A stretch of 37,354 nucleotides of DNA. Source: Verrucomicrobiia bacterium (lineage in GTDB: Bacteria > Patescibacteriota > Saccharimonadia > Saccharimonadales > Saccharimonadaceae). The DNA is taken from contig DASPIB010000017.1 in assembly GCA_035629335.1 (NCBI GenBank), positions 1 through 37,354 on the forward strand. Direction: 5' to 3'. A model generated the notes under the pieces. The model made no database searches and was not told the origin of the DNA. It saw nothing but the letters and a program-made list of their open reading frames with translations. Shown here in pieces: positions 1-5,420 of the stretch (position 1 is the first letter of the stretch; each line of letters opens with the position of its first letter). Made by a program: the position numbers and the translations under genes.

Positions 1-141
1 AACTTGCAATGTAGCTGTAACATTTTATAAATAGGTAGAACATGAGTTTCTAACAGATGCAACTAGGTCCGGTCAACACGCCCGGCGAACAGGGAAAACT
101 GCTGTTACAGCATCACCTGTTTACACTGAAAAAAAAAAAAG
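1..141. repeat. 141-bp direct repeat, left copy (contig overlap)
   Basis: The first 141 bases are identical to the last 141 (37214-37354), ending in a run of twelve A and a G. The contig therefore closes to a circle of 37,213 bp. The length equals a common maximum assembler k-mer, so this is probably an assembly overlap of a circular or circularly permuted genome and not a packaged terminal repeat. Confidence 0.97.
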
Positions 142-200
142 AATATGCCCATAGAAAAAATATCTCAGTATGACTCATTGTTCCTGTAACAATGTAACAA
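101..200. repeat. TGTAACA heptamer repeats (candidate origin or operator)
   Basis: TGTAACA or its complement TGTTACA occurs at 103-109 (inside the palindrome GCTGTTACAGC, 101-111), 185-191 and 193-199. Further copies are at 16-22, at 37195-37201 and at 37125-37131. Six copies in about 290 bases across the junction, beside a poly-A run and with no gene, resemble iterons or clustered operators. The function is inferred. Confidence 0.5.
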
Positions 201-549
201 TTCTTTACAATGTTTCATCATATGCGTCAATGGTTGCATATGATAGATGATAGTCTACCCCTGTTATGGCGTGTCGCTCAATGAACAATGTGCGACATGG
301 TAGGTACGCATATAACATAATATGTATCATGTCAAATACAATTGCTTGTGCGTGGCGGTCAACGACTGGTGCGCCAGGTGTGGTCATATGGACAACGCAT
401 AGAGGGGCGGGGGTGGTACATTTGCGGAGCGTTAGGAGCGTATACATCACTTCCCAGATTTTCTATAAAAAATTACAGAAACTTATTAGACCATAAAACT
501 ATTTCTTACGCAAACGCCTAAAAAATAACACCGCGAACCCTGCCGGGTC
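142..549. other. Gene-free region with inverted repeats
   Basis: I see no convincing gene here; the open frames lack ribosome binding sites and their translations look random. The region holds a 9-bp inverted repeat (ATCATATGC at 217-225 and GCATATGAT at 236-244) and the near-palindrome ACATAATATGT around 314-324. Together with the heptamers to its left it separates the leftward early operon from the rightward genes, so it probably holds the origin and/or control sites. Confidence 0.6.
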
Positions 550-558
550 TGCTATAAT
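550..558 (+). promoter_or_regulatory. Extended -10 promoter TGCTATAAT
   Basis: TGCTATAAT is a perfect extended -10 box (TG-n-TATAAT) located 27 bases before the first rightward gene. No good -35 is present 17 bases upstream, which is typical of extended -10 promoters. Related boxes occur at 1242, 3764, 4389 and 19190. Confidence 0.7.
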
Positions 559-585
559 TCGACTGTAGTTAAACAAGGATTTTTT

Positions 586-1041
586 ATGGCTAATTCAAAG
601 AACGATGACAAGAAAACTAATCAGGAAGACGTTAAGGCTCGGCCACAGCATCAGGGCAAAGATCCACTGGCTGGTGGCGAGCGGCTTTATAATGACCAGA
701 ATACGGAGTCTGCTACGCATTACCGGTCTGACGAGTCTGAGCTGAAGGCGGAGCGTTCGCCTAGCCAGGTTGCTAAGGACCAGGAAAAGGCTGACGCTGA
801 GTCGCGCGAACGTGATGAGCAGATGAGCCAGACGGTCAACGACCAGGCTAAGTTGGACACTGTGGACACTAGCCAGGCTGACGACCAAGGGACTAAGGCT
901 GACTTAGTGCCGCCTACTGGTGCGAATCGGGAAGCTGCCAAGCATAATGCGACTGCTGACTTGTCTCAGAAGGACTCGCTGGAAGCTAACAAGTCTACCC
1001 CGGACGCTGCCGATAAGCCCGGCAAACCGGCTGACAAATAA
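586..1041 (+). CDS. Disordered, highly charged protein, unknown function
   Basis: This 151-residue protein is almost wholly hydrophilic. It is rich in Asp, Glu, Lys, Ala, Gln and Ser, with no hydrophobic core, cysteine or tryptophan, so it is probably intrinsically disordered. An AAGGA ribosome binding site precedes the ATG, downstream of the extended -10 promoter at 550. It is the first gene of the rightward accessory cluster. It could be an early host-takeover protein or a virion-associated filler, but no family is recognised and no function is claimed. Confidence 0.75.
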   Translation: MANSKNDDKKTNQEDVKARPQHQGKDPLAGGERLYNDQNTESATHYRSDESELKAERSPSQVAKDQEKADAESRERDEQMSQTVNDQAKLDTVDTSQADDQGTKADLVPPTGANREAAKHNATADLSQKDSLEANKSTPDAADKPGKPADK

Positions 1042-1096
1042 CCACTGACGCGCGATAGCACGTCAGACTGTCAATTAATTAAACGAATAGGATTTT

Positions 1097-1237
1097 ATGG
1101 CCACTCCATTTACGAATCAGAATCTTGCTCATGCTAACCGCAAACAGCTTCGTGCTATTGCCCGGAATATTAACGTGCGGCAGGAATCGGCGATCATGAC
1201 TACTCCCGGTCTTCGGACCGCAGTCAAAGCGAAATAG
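1097..1237 (+). CDS. 46-residue basic peptide, unknown
   Basis: The reading frame codes for a 46-residue basic peptide that begins MATPFTNQNL and ends in TAG. AGGA lies at good spacing before the ATG. The central part (about residues 10-30) is rich in Asn, Arg, Gln and Ala and could form one helix. The gene is followed 4 bases later by the extended -10 box of the next gene. No family is recognised; codon use resembles its neighbours and the SD is convincing, which is the main support. Confidence 0.55.
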   Translation: MATPFTNQNLAHANRKQLRAIARNINVRQESAIMTTPGLRTAVKAK

Positions 1238-1241
1238 GTTG

Positions 1242-1250
1242 TGCTAAAAT
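1242..1250 (+). promoter_or_regulatory. Extended -10 promoter TGCTAAAAT
   Basis: TGCTAAAAT lies between the 46-residue gene and the Acb2/Tad1-like gene. It matches the TG-n-TAnnnT pattern seen before several rightward genes, so the sponge gene probably has its own transcript that ends at the terminator at 1557-1591. Confidence 0.55.
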
Positions 1251-1279
1251 AGACTCACTAATTAAGGGGGTCTATTTTT

Positions 1280-1507
1280 ATGGCAGATCAAACATTTGGC
1301 CAAAAGGCTATGGGCGTATCATTTAATCCAAGCGGCGACGAGAAAGTGGCCCGACTCAAAGAGCTTTACGCGGAAATTGCCGACATCTTAAATGATGATC
1401 GCGGCGACAATCGTGATGAGCGTGCGCGGCTCGCGAGCGTGGCAATTACTGAAGCTCAGGGCGCCCAGATGTGGGCAGTAAAAGCTGTAACTTTCGAGCG
1501 CGAATAG
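1280..1507 (+). CDS. Acb2/Tad1-like cyclic-nucleotide sponge (putative anti-CBASS/anti-Thoeris)
   Basis: This is a 75-residue all-helical protein. It has an N-terminal motif with FNPSG, a helix with a VARLKELYAEI pattern, and a C-terminal helix with RLASVAITEAQ...MWAVKA. That layout matches small phage proteins I know as Acb2/Tad1-domain proteins, which form oligomers that bind cyclic oligonucleotides (Acb2) or gcADPR-type signals (Tad1) and so blunt CBASS or Thoeris defence. The assignment is from remembered family patterns, not from a search. A strong AAGGGGG ribosome site lies 7-12 bases before the ATG. The gene has its own promoter and terminator, as expected for an independently expressed early anti-defence gene. 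Confidence 0.6.
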   Translation: MADQTFGQKAMGVSFNPSGDEKVARLKELYAEIADILNDDRGDNRDERARLASVAITEAQGAQMWAVKAVTFERE

Positions 1508-1556
1508 TGCTACACTAAAGAAAACAAACACATCGCGGCTTCATACACCTTCCTAT

Positions 1557-1591
1557 AAAAAGCCCAGGTTTTTGCGTTCCTGGGCTTTTTG
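1557..1591 (+). terminator. Rho-independent terminator
   Basis: AGCCCAGG (1561-1568) pairs perfectly with CCTGGGCT (1579-1586) around a 10-base loop and is followed by a T run. It is preceded by A residues and sits between the sponge gene and the next promoter. An extended -10-like box TGCTACACT at 1508-1516 lies just upstream, so a short RNA ending here is possible but weakly supported. Confidence 0.85.
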
Positions 1592-1611
1592 CTTGTCTGG
1601 TTTACATTAAG

Positions 1612-1640
1612 TTGACATTGAAAAATTAGCGGTTTACAAT
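1612..1640 (+). promoter_or_regulatory. Sigma70-type promoter TTGACA-17-TACAAT
   Basis: A perfect -35 (TTGACA, 1612-1617) is followed after exactly 17 bases by TACAAT (1635-1640). The next ATG (1648) begins 8 bases after the -10, at about the expected transcription start, so the mRNA is probably leaderless. Confidence 0.8.
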
Positions 1641-1647
1641 TCGATTT

Positions 1648-1851
1648 ATGGAAATACTTAAGCTGGCAAAGCTACCACTAGAAGCAGCAAGGTTTGCAGG
1701 AAAGCAATTGCTCGGTGGTGCTTGGGGTGAGCTGCCAGCTATGCCCCAGGGCGAGATTCGTCGTCCGGTCCGGGCAAGTATCAGTTATTACAGCACCAGT
1801 CCTGAAGGGGCGCCTGTTGTGCCGGCAAATATTAGTCTCGGCGAGGAATGA
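1648..1851 (+). CDS. 67-residue protein, leaderless, unknown
   Basis: The 67-residue product starts with an amphipathic helix (about residues 1-22, rich in Leu, Ala and Lys). A Pro/Gly-containing stretch with RRPVRASISYYS follows and the end is acidic. The ATG lies at the predicted transcription start of the 1612-1640 promoter and has no SD, so translation should be leaderless. Its TGA overlaps the ATG of the next gene (ATGA at 1848-1851), which implies coupling. No family is recognised; the amphipathic N-terminus could bind a membrane. Confidence 0.6.
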   Translation: MEILKLAKLPLEAARFAGKQLLGGAWGELPAMPQGEIRRPVRASISYYSTSPEGAPVVPANISLGEE

Positions 1852-1946
1852 AATTGTGGCCAAAATACAGACGTGCATTGCTCGCGGTTGCGTGTTTGAT
1901 TTTGGCCATACTATTAAGCACAGTTTTGAATATGTTGGACCGGTAG
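1848..1946 (+). CDS. 32-residue single-pass membrane peptide
   Basis: The peptide has a basic N-terminus (MKLWPKYRR) followed by one hydrophobic segment at about residues 10-28, consistent with an inner-membrane anchor with its N-terminus inside. Its start overlaps the preceding stop (ATGA) and a GAGGA SD lies in the preceding gene. The next gene begins 4 bases after its TAG. Tiny membrane peptides of this kind can be lysis or superinfection-exclusion factors, but nothing in the sequence decides this. Confidence 0.5.
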   Translation: MKLWPKYRRALLAVACLILAILLSTVLNMLDR

Positions 1947-1950
1947 GGAC

Positions 1951-2184
1951 ATGAGCGACGCCGAAACTTTGCTGGAAACGAAAGAGCTGGATAGCCGCCA
2001 AAATGACGGCCTGACCGTTACGCTCTGGTGGGTCAAAAATACGATGGACACCTTCGTTACTGTACTCGATACCAAGACTCAGCCGCCAGTCGAGCATCAT
2101 ATTGACGTACCAAAAGGTGTTTTGCCGCACGCTGTTTATTATCACCCTATGGCATATTTGCCGGAAGATCCGAAGGCCGCATGA
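1951..2184 (+). CDS. Small beta-rich protein, conserved hypothetical type
   Basis: The 77-residue protein has a pattern resembling a small family known from actinobacteria and their phages: a 'GLTV.L.W' strand, a 'TVLDTKT' strand, an acidic turn and a C-terminal 'HP.AY' motif (around residues 65-69). The resemblance is from memory and no function is known to me. Its TGA overlaps the ATG of the methyltransferase gene (ATGA at 2181-2184), so the two are probably co-translated. Confidence 0.6.
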   Translation: MSDAETLLETKELDSRQNDGLTVTLWWVKNTMDTFVTVLDTKTQPPVEHHIDVPKGVLPHAVYYHPMAYLPEDPKAA

Positions 2185-2816
2185 ATCATTGGCTAGACTC
2201 GACGGTTAAAAATTATCTTCACTATTTTGGCGAGACTCAGGAGCCGGTTGTTTGGGAAGTCGGATCGCGCGATGGCGATGACGGCGTTGAGCTGGCTAAG
2301 CGCATTTATTCGGGGACTGAGTTTTGGGTAGACGCTACAATCGTGGCGCTTGAACCGAATCCGGACCAGGTTGAAGTTATCAAGGAGCGGCACCCGGAAG
2401 TCCAGATTTTTGAAGTGGCTGCCAGTAATGCAGTCGGGCGCGCACCGTTTATGGTTTATCATGGCGACGAAGGGGCGGTTGGATCCAGCTCGCTTAATTT
2501 GCGCTGGAAGGGGGACGATCTTGAGGGTCATGTTATTCACGTTGAAACTAATCGCCTTGAGCATCTTATTGGCTCTGATTCTATAGATATTATGAAAATT
2601 GATGTTGAGGGCCACAGTCTACAGGTTCTTGAGGGGCTGGCCGACAAGCTCAAACAGATTAAGGTTATGCATATCGAGACGGAAGAGTGGACCGGCAGCA
2701 ATAAGGAAGTCGAAAAATATATGAAGTCTTGCGGCTGGACGCTGGTTGATGTGATGGAGCAATACGGCGGTATGCCGGATCAGGTCTGGATTAATTCGGC
2801 AATTCTTGCCGATTAG
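2181..2816 (+). CDS. FkbM-family SAM-dependent methyltransferase
   Basis: This 211-residue protein has a class I methyltransferase fold. Motif I is EVGSRDG (residues 26-32), the acidic ribose-binding residue is in EPNPDQ (58-63), and the typical FkbM motif MKIDVEGHSLQVLEG spans 138-152. FkbM enzymes usually O-methylate sugars or small molecules. The neighbouring leftward gene encodes a GH130-like propeller protein, so the two may act together on a surface glycan. The 3' end overlaps that gene by 26 bases tail-to-tail. There is no signal peptide, so it should act in the cytoplasm. A glycan or glycolipid substrate is inference. Confidence 0.8.
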   Translation: MNHWLDSTVKNYLHYFGETQEPVVWEVGSRDGDDGVELAKRIYSGTEFWVDATIVALEPNPDQVEVIKERHPEVQIFEVAASNAVGRAPFMVYHGDEGAVGSSSLNLRWKGDDLEGHVIHVETNRLEHLIGSDSIDIMKIDVEGHSLQVLEGLADKLKQIKVMHIETEEWTGSNKEVEKYMKSCGWTLVDVMEQYGGMPDQVWINSAILAD

Positions 2817-3762
2817 GTGGCTCGGTCCACTTCCAATTATAGTAGCTTGTATCTTGATAAGGTTCCCAGCGAAGCGCGCTAACTGGGACCCGGCAAAATC
2901 CGGTCAGTTCGTCTTTGACGCCCAAGCCGACAATTAGCTCTTCGCCCTCTTTGCCTTCGGCCCAGAGTAGCGCGGACGCGAACTCGATAGTCTCCTTGAG
3001 CTTTTCGCGCCAGCCGACGTTGAAGTGGAACATCTGACTATGATGTGTTAGTCGGCCGGTTTTGTCCCACTTGGCCGCGAGCGTCGCATAAGTGCGCTCA
3101 GCCAGCACCGAAGTAACTATATGCATAAGCGATAAAAAGCCGTCTTCGTATTCGATTAGTGGCGTGCCGTTATGCAGGAATAAGTCGTTATCTTCGCCGA
3201 TTATTTGGCCGTCCAGCACAATTTGAGTCGGCGAGTAGATGAAGTCGAATAGCCGCGCCGGTTTTTCTGGCGGCGACCAGTTTTTTTCGCTGTGATCGAA
3301 CGGCATACCGAAGTCTTTAAGCAGTTTATAGGTGCCAGCTTCGTAGTCAATCAAGATCTCAGCTTGCCAGGACCGGTAGTCATGCTTCATTGGCAGCAAA
3401 ATTACGCCAATACCATGCAAACCGTCGTCGCGCCAGAACAGGCGGACGTCTTCGATGCCCCACTGGAAGTATTTGTACTCTTTTTCGGGCTTGACCTCTT
3501 TTAAGTCAGTAATTTCAAAGGTCTTTTCGTCAAACTTGCCGACGTGCAGGAAGTTTTGATAATGCATCGGGTGATTGTAGCCCTCTGGTCGGTGTGGCAC
3601 ATGAATACAGGACCGGATTGACGCCCAGATCTGGCCGCTTGGATCGCGTGCTAGGCCCGGATTATAGTGAACCTCGCCAGTAACGCCCTTGATTGGCGTG
3701 ATGATGACTTCAGTATCTAACTTCTCGATATTCCCGTCTTTTACTAGCGTATTTATTCCCAT
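2791..3762 (-). CDS. GH130/GH43-like five-bladed beta-propeller protein
   Basis: This is a 323-residue protein. Motifs typical of GH130-like propellers are visible: NPGLARD (34-40), GIEDVRLFW (102-110, where GH130 enzymes have EDPR with the catalytic Asp), EKNWSP (159-164) and FIYSPTQ (174-180). Family members are mannoside phosphorylases or hydrolases, or uncharacterised sugar-acting proteins. The Pro of EDPR is Val here. There is no signal peptide. It is the only - strand gene of the left region. Its ATG lies 6 bases after an extended -10 (TGCTAATAT on the - strand) with no SD, so the mRNA is probably leaderless. Sugar modification of the host surface or of DNA-linked sugars is possible but not shown. 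Confidence 0.65.
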   Translation of the reverse strand: MGINTLVKDGNIEKLDTEVIITPIKGVTGEVHYNPGLARDPSGQIWASIRSCIHVPHRPEGYNHPMHYQNFLHVGKFDEKTFEITDLKEVKPEKEYKYFQWGIEDVRLFWRDDGLHGIGVILLPMKHDYRSWQAEILIDYEAGTYKLLKDFGMPFDHSEKNWSPPEKPARLFDFIYSPTQIVLDGQIIGEDNDLFLHNGTPLIEYEDGFLSLMHIVTSVLAERTYATLAAKWDKTGRLTHHSQMFHFNVGWREKLKETIEFASALLWAEGKEGEELIVGLGVKDELTGFCRVPVSALRWEPYQDTSYYNWKWTEPPNRQELPN

Positions 3763-3779
3763 GTGGTAATATTAGCACA
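3762..3779. promoter_or_regulatory. Back-to-back extended -10 promoters in a near-palindrome
   Basis: TGTGGTAATATTAGCACA is palindromic except for the symmetric G/G positions. On the + strand it gives TGGTAATAT (3764-3772); on the - strand it gives TGCTAATAT (3777-3769). The two overlapping boxes would drive the rightward gene at 3809 and the leftward propeller gene from one site, so the two polymerases would exclude each other. Confidence 0.6.
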
Positions 3780-3808
3780 AGTAATAATAGGCAAAGGAGC
3801 GCTAAATT

Positions 3809-4315
3809 ATGAACATACCATACCTACTTAACTGTCTTAAAACGACCAAATACTCAGATCTGGTTACAAATATTGATCTGCCACTTTTGGACATCAATCT
3901 TTTGCTTTGGGAAGCCGAAGCCGCCGGAGAAATTGAAATTGATCGTGATAAAGACAGAATTAAGGTATTGGTAGATCCTTTCCCTTGGCGCGATGAAGGC
4001 TTGGCTAATAAAATTATTCGCGCAATCCAGCACTACAATAGCAAGGAGCGAAACCTTACTGTTGGCGCTCTAAATAGCTGGGTTAAGACGCCGGGCATGG
4101 ATCATAATTACCCTTGGCACGAATACGTTGCTACGCTTCAGTCTCTAATTGATGACGGCCAGGTGCTTGAGCATGAGATTAGCGTACCGAAGTCCGGCAA
4201 GCGGCCATATCATAAGTTCGTCTTCCTGTGTTTGCCCGGTAATCCAAATGAAGAGTGGAACGCGCGAGAAGTCAATAAGTTTATTGCAAGTTGGAAGCCT
4301 AATAAGGTAAAATAA
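3809..4315 (+). CDS. 168-residue protein, possible winged-helix fold, unknown
   Basis: The protein has an N-terminal helical segment with a DxNLLLWEAEAAGEIEID pattern (about residues 28-47), which looks like the recognition helix and wing of a winged-helix domain. A second helix-turn-like section (residues 71-121, NKIIRAIQHY through ATLQSLIDDGQVLEHE) looks like a repeat of the same fold. Two tandem winged helices are therefore plausible, but DNA binding is inference. An AAAGGAG ribosome site precedes the ATG. The gene is followed by a terminator and forms a single-gene unit. Confidence 0.7.
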   Translation: MNIPYLLNCLKTTKYSDLVTNIDLPLLDINLLLWEAEAAGEIEIDRDKDRIKVLVDPFPWRDEGLANKIIRAIQHYNSKERNLTVGALNSWVKTPGMDHNYPWHEYVATLQSLIDDGQVLEHEISVPKSGKRPYHKFVFLCLPGNPNEEWNAREVNKFIASWKPNKVK

Positions 4316-4348
4316 AAACGGTGATAACTCACCTTGTCTTCTGCCAAA

Positions 4349-4381
4349 CAACCCCTGCCTAAAAACAGGGGTTGATTTTAT
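4349..4381 (+). terminator. Hairpin terminator before the virion module
   Basis: CAACCCCTG (4349-4357) and CAGGGGTTG (4366-4374) form a perfect 9-bp stem with an 8-base loop, followed by ATTTTAT. It separates the 168-residue gene from the structural genes. Confidence 0.7.
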
Positions 4382-4388
4382 ATACTTA

Positions 4389-4397
4389 TGCTAAAAT
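4389..4397 (+). promoter_or_regulatory. Extended -10 promoter of the virion module
   Basis: TGCTAAAAT follows the terminator and is the likely start of the structural-gene transcript. A 10-codon frame starts 6 bases after it. Confidence 0.6.
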
Positions 4398-4403
4398 AAA
4401 AAT

Positions 4404-4436
4404 ATGAACTCTAATACTTTGATAACAAGGAATTAA
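4404..4436 (+). CDS. 10-residue leaderless mini-ORF (possible leader peptide)
   Basis: ATG lies 6 bases after the -10 box at 4392-4397, so it would be at the 5' end of the transcript. The frame encodes MNSNTLITRN and stops with TAA at 4434-4436, between the AAGGAAT ribosome site and the ATG of the next gene (4441). A ribosome finishing this peptide would sit on the next start region, so coupling or attenuation is possible. Chance occurrence cannot be excluded. Confidence 0.25.
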   Translation: MNSNTLITRN

Positions 4437-4440
4437 TCTT

Positions 4441-5415
4441 ATGGCTGGCGTATATTGGATTGGACAAAACGGTAATACTTATGTAAGAAGTGAAGGCTTA
4501 AAGGGTGTTCAAGATTATGGCAATCTTGGCGGACGTTTACCGGCTCCGTATGCTCCCGGCGCCCTAACCCTAATTCGCGATCCGGCTCTTCCGCCTGAAG
4601 CGTCTCCAGCTCCGACTGGTGGCGGTGGTGCTGCTCGTCCAGGTCTTGACCAAGTGTCAGTTAATAATACGCAGTTGGCGATTGACCAGCTCCCTGCTCA
4701 GATGGCCGCAGCTATGGGTACTGAGAGTCAGCGTTATCGCAATACTATGGCCGATTTTGATGCTCAGGAAGCCGGTCAGCGTAAAACTTTCGACCAATCT
4801 ACTACCACTAACCAGCAAAACTATGACTCTACTTTCATGGATTCAATTCGTGCTGGAATTAAGGGACTTGGTGGCCTGATGAACATTTTGCGCGGTACTG
4901 GCGCTTCAGGCGGAACTGTTGAAGGCGACGTGCGCGATATTGTTGGTGAAGTTACCGCCAAAGATATTCGTACTGGGGCCGACACTCAAAAAGAAAACCA
5001 GACGGCGCTTAATACTTCCCTGGAAGGCTTTTTGGGCGAACTGGGCCGTAAGCGGCGCGTTAATGATGACACTTTTGAAAATAACAAGCGTGCAATTCAG
5101 CGTGATTCTGAGACTCAGATGCAGGATCTATTTAGTAAAATGGCCGGCTTTTATGGCGAAGCTGGCCGAACTGCCGAAGCCGATACTTGGAAAGGTCGTG
5201 CTGGTAGTTTGACCCCTAGTATTGCCCGAAATAGCATGACAGCACTTAGTAATTATGACAACACTCCAGTTGTTGTAAAAGCGCCAGAATTGACGGCATT
5301 TGCAGCCCCTACTCAGCCTGACGCAATCGCTGCTCCGTCTGACGGCCAAGTTGGATCCGGCATCTTCACTATGACTGACCGGCGCCGCCGGGAGCCAGCT
5401 CTAGCAGGAGTTTAA
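4441..5415 (+). CDS. Putative internal virion / ejection protein
   Basis: The 324-residue protein has a Pro/Gly-rich N-terminus (about 30-70). A long helical, Gln/Asp/Arg-rich middle follows (about 80-250), with one Gly-rich patch near 140-160, and the C-terminus is flexible. It directly precedes the 1648-residue gene (6-base gap) and lies upstream of the head-tail connector genes, where short-tailed phages may keep internal head proteins ejected with the DNA. AAGGAAT provides a ribosome site. No sequence family is recognised; the call rests on position and composition. Confidence 0.5.
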   Translation: MAGVYWIGQNGNTYVRSEGLKGVQDYGNLGGRLPAPYAPGALTLIRDPALPPEASPAPTGGGGAARPGLDQVSVNNTQLAIDQLPAQMAAAMGTESQRYRNTMADFDAQEAGQRKTFDQSTTTNQQNYDSTFMDSIRAGIKGLGGLMNILRGTGASGGTVEGDVRDIVGEVTAKDIRTGADTQKENQTALNTSLEGFLGELGRKRRVNDDTFENNKRAIQRDSETQMQDLFSKMAGFYGEAGRTAEADTWKGRAGSLTPSIARNSMTALSNYDNTPVVVKAPELTAFAAPTQPDAIAAPSDGQVGSGIFTMTDRRRREPALAGV

Positions 5416-5420
5416 TTTAA

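Noticed and set aside
205-496. Open frames on both strands in the gene-free region
   Set aside because: No ribosome binding site, odd composition and many inverted repeats; the translations do not look like proteins.
1042-1096. CTGACG/CGTCAG hairpin as a terminator
   Set aside because: No T-tract follows the 6-bp stem and the next gene has only a 55-base gap, so it is more likely incidental.
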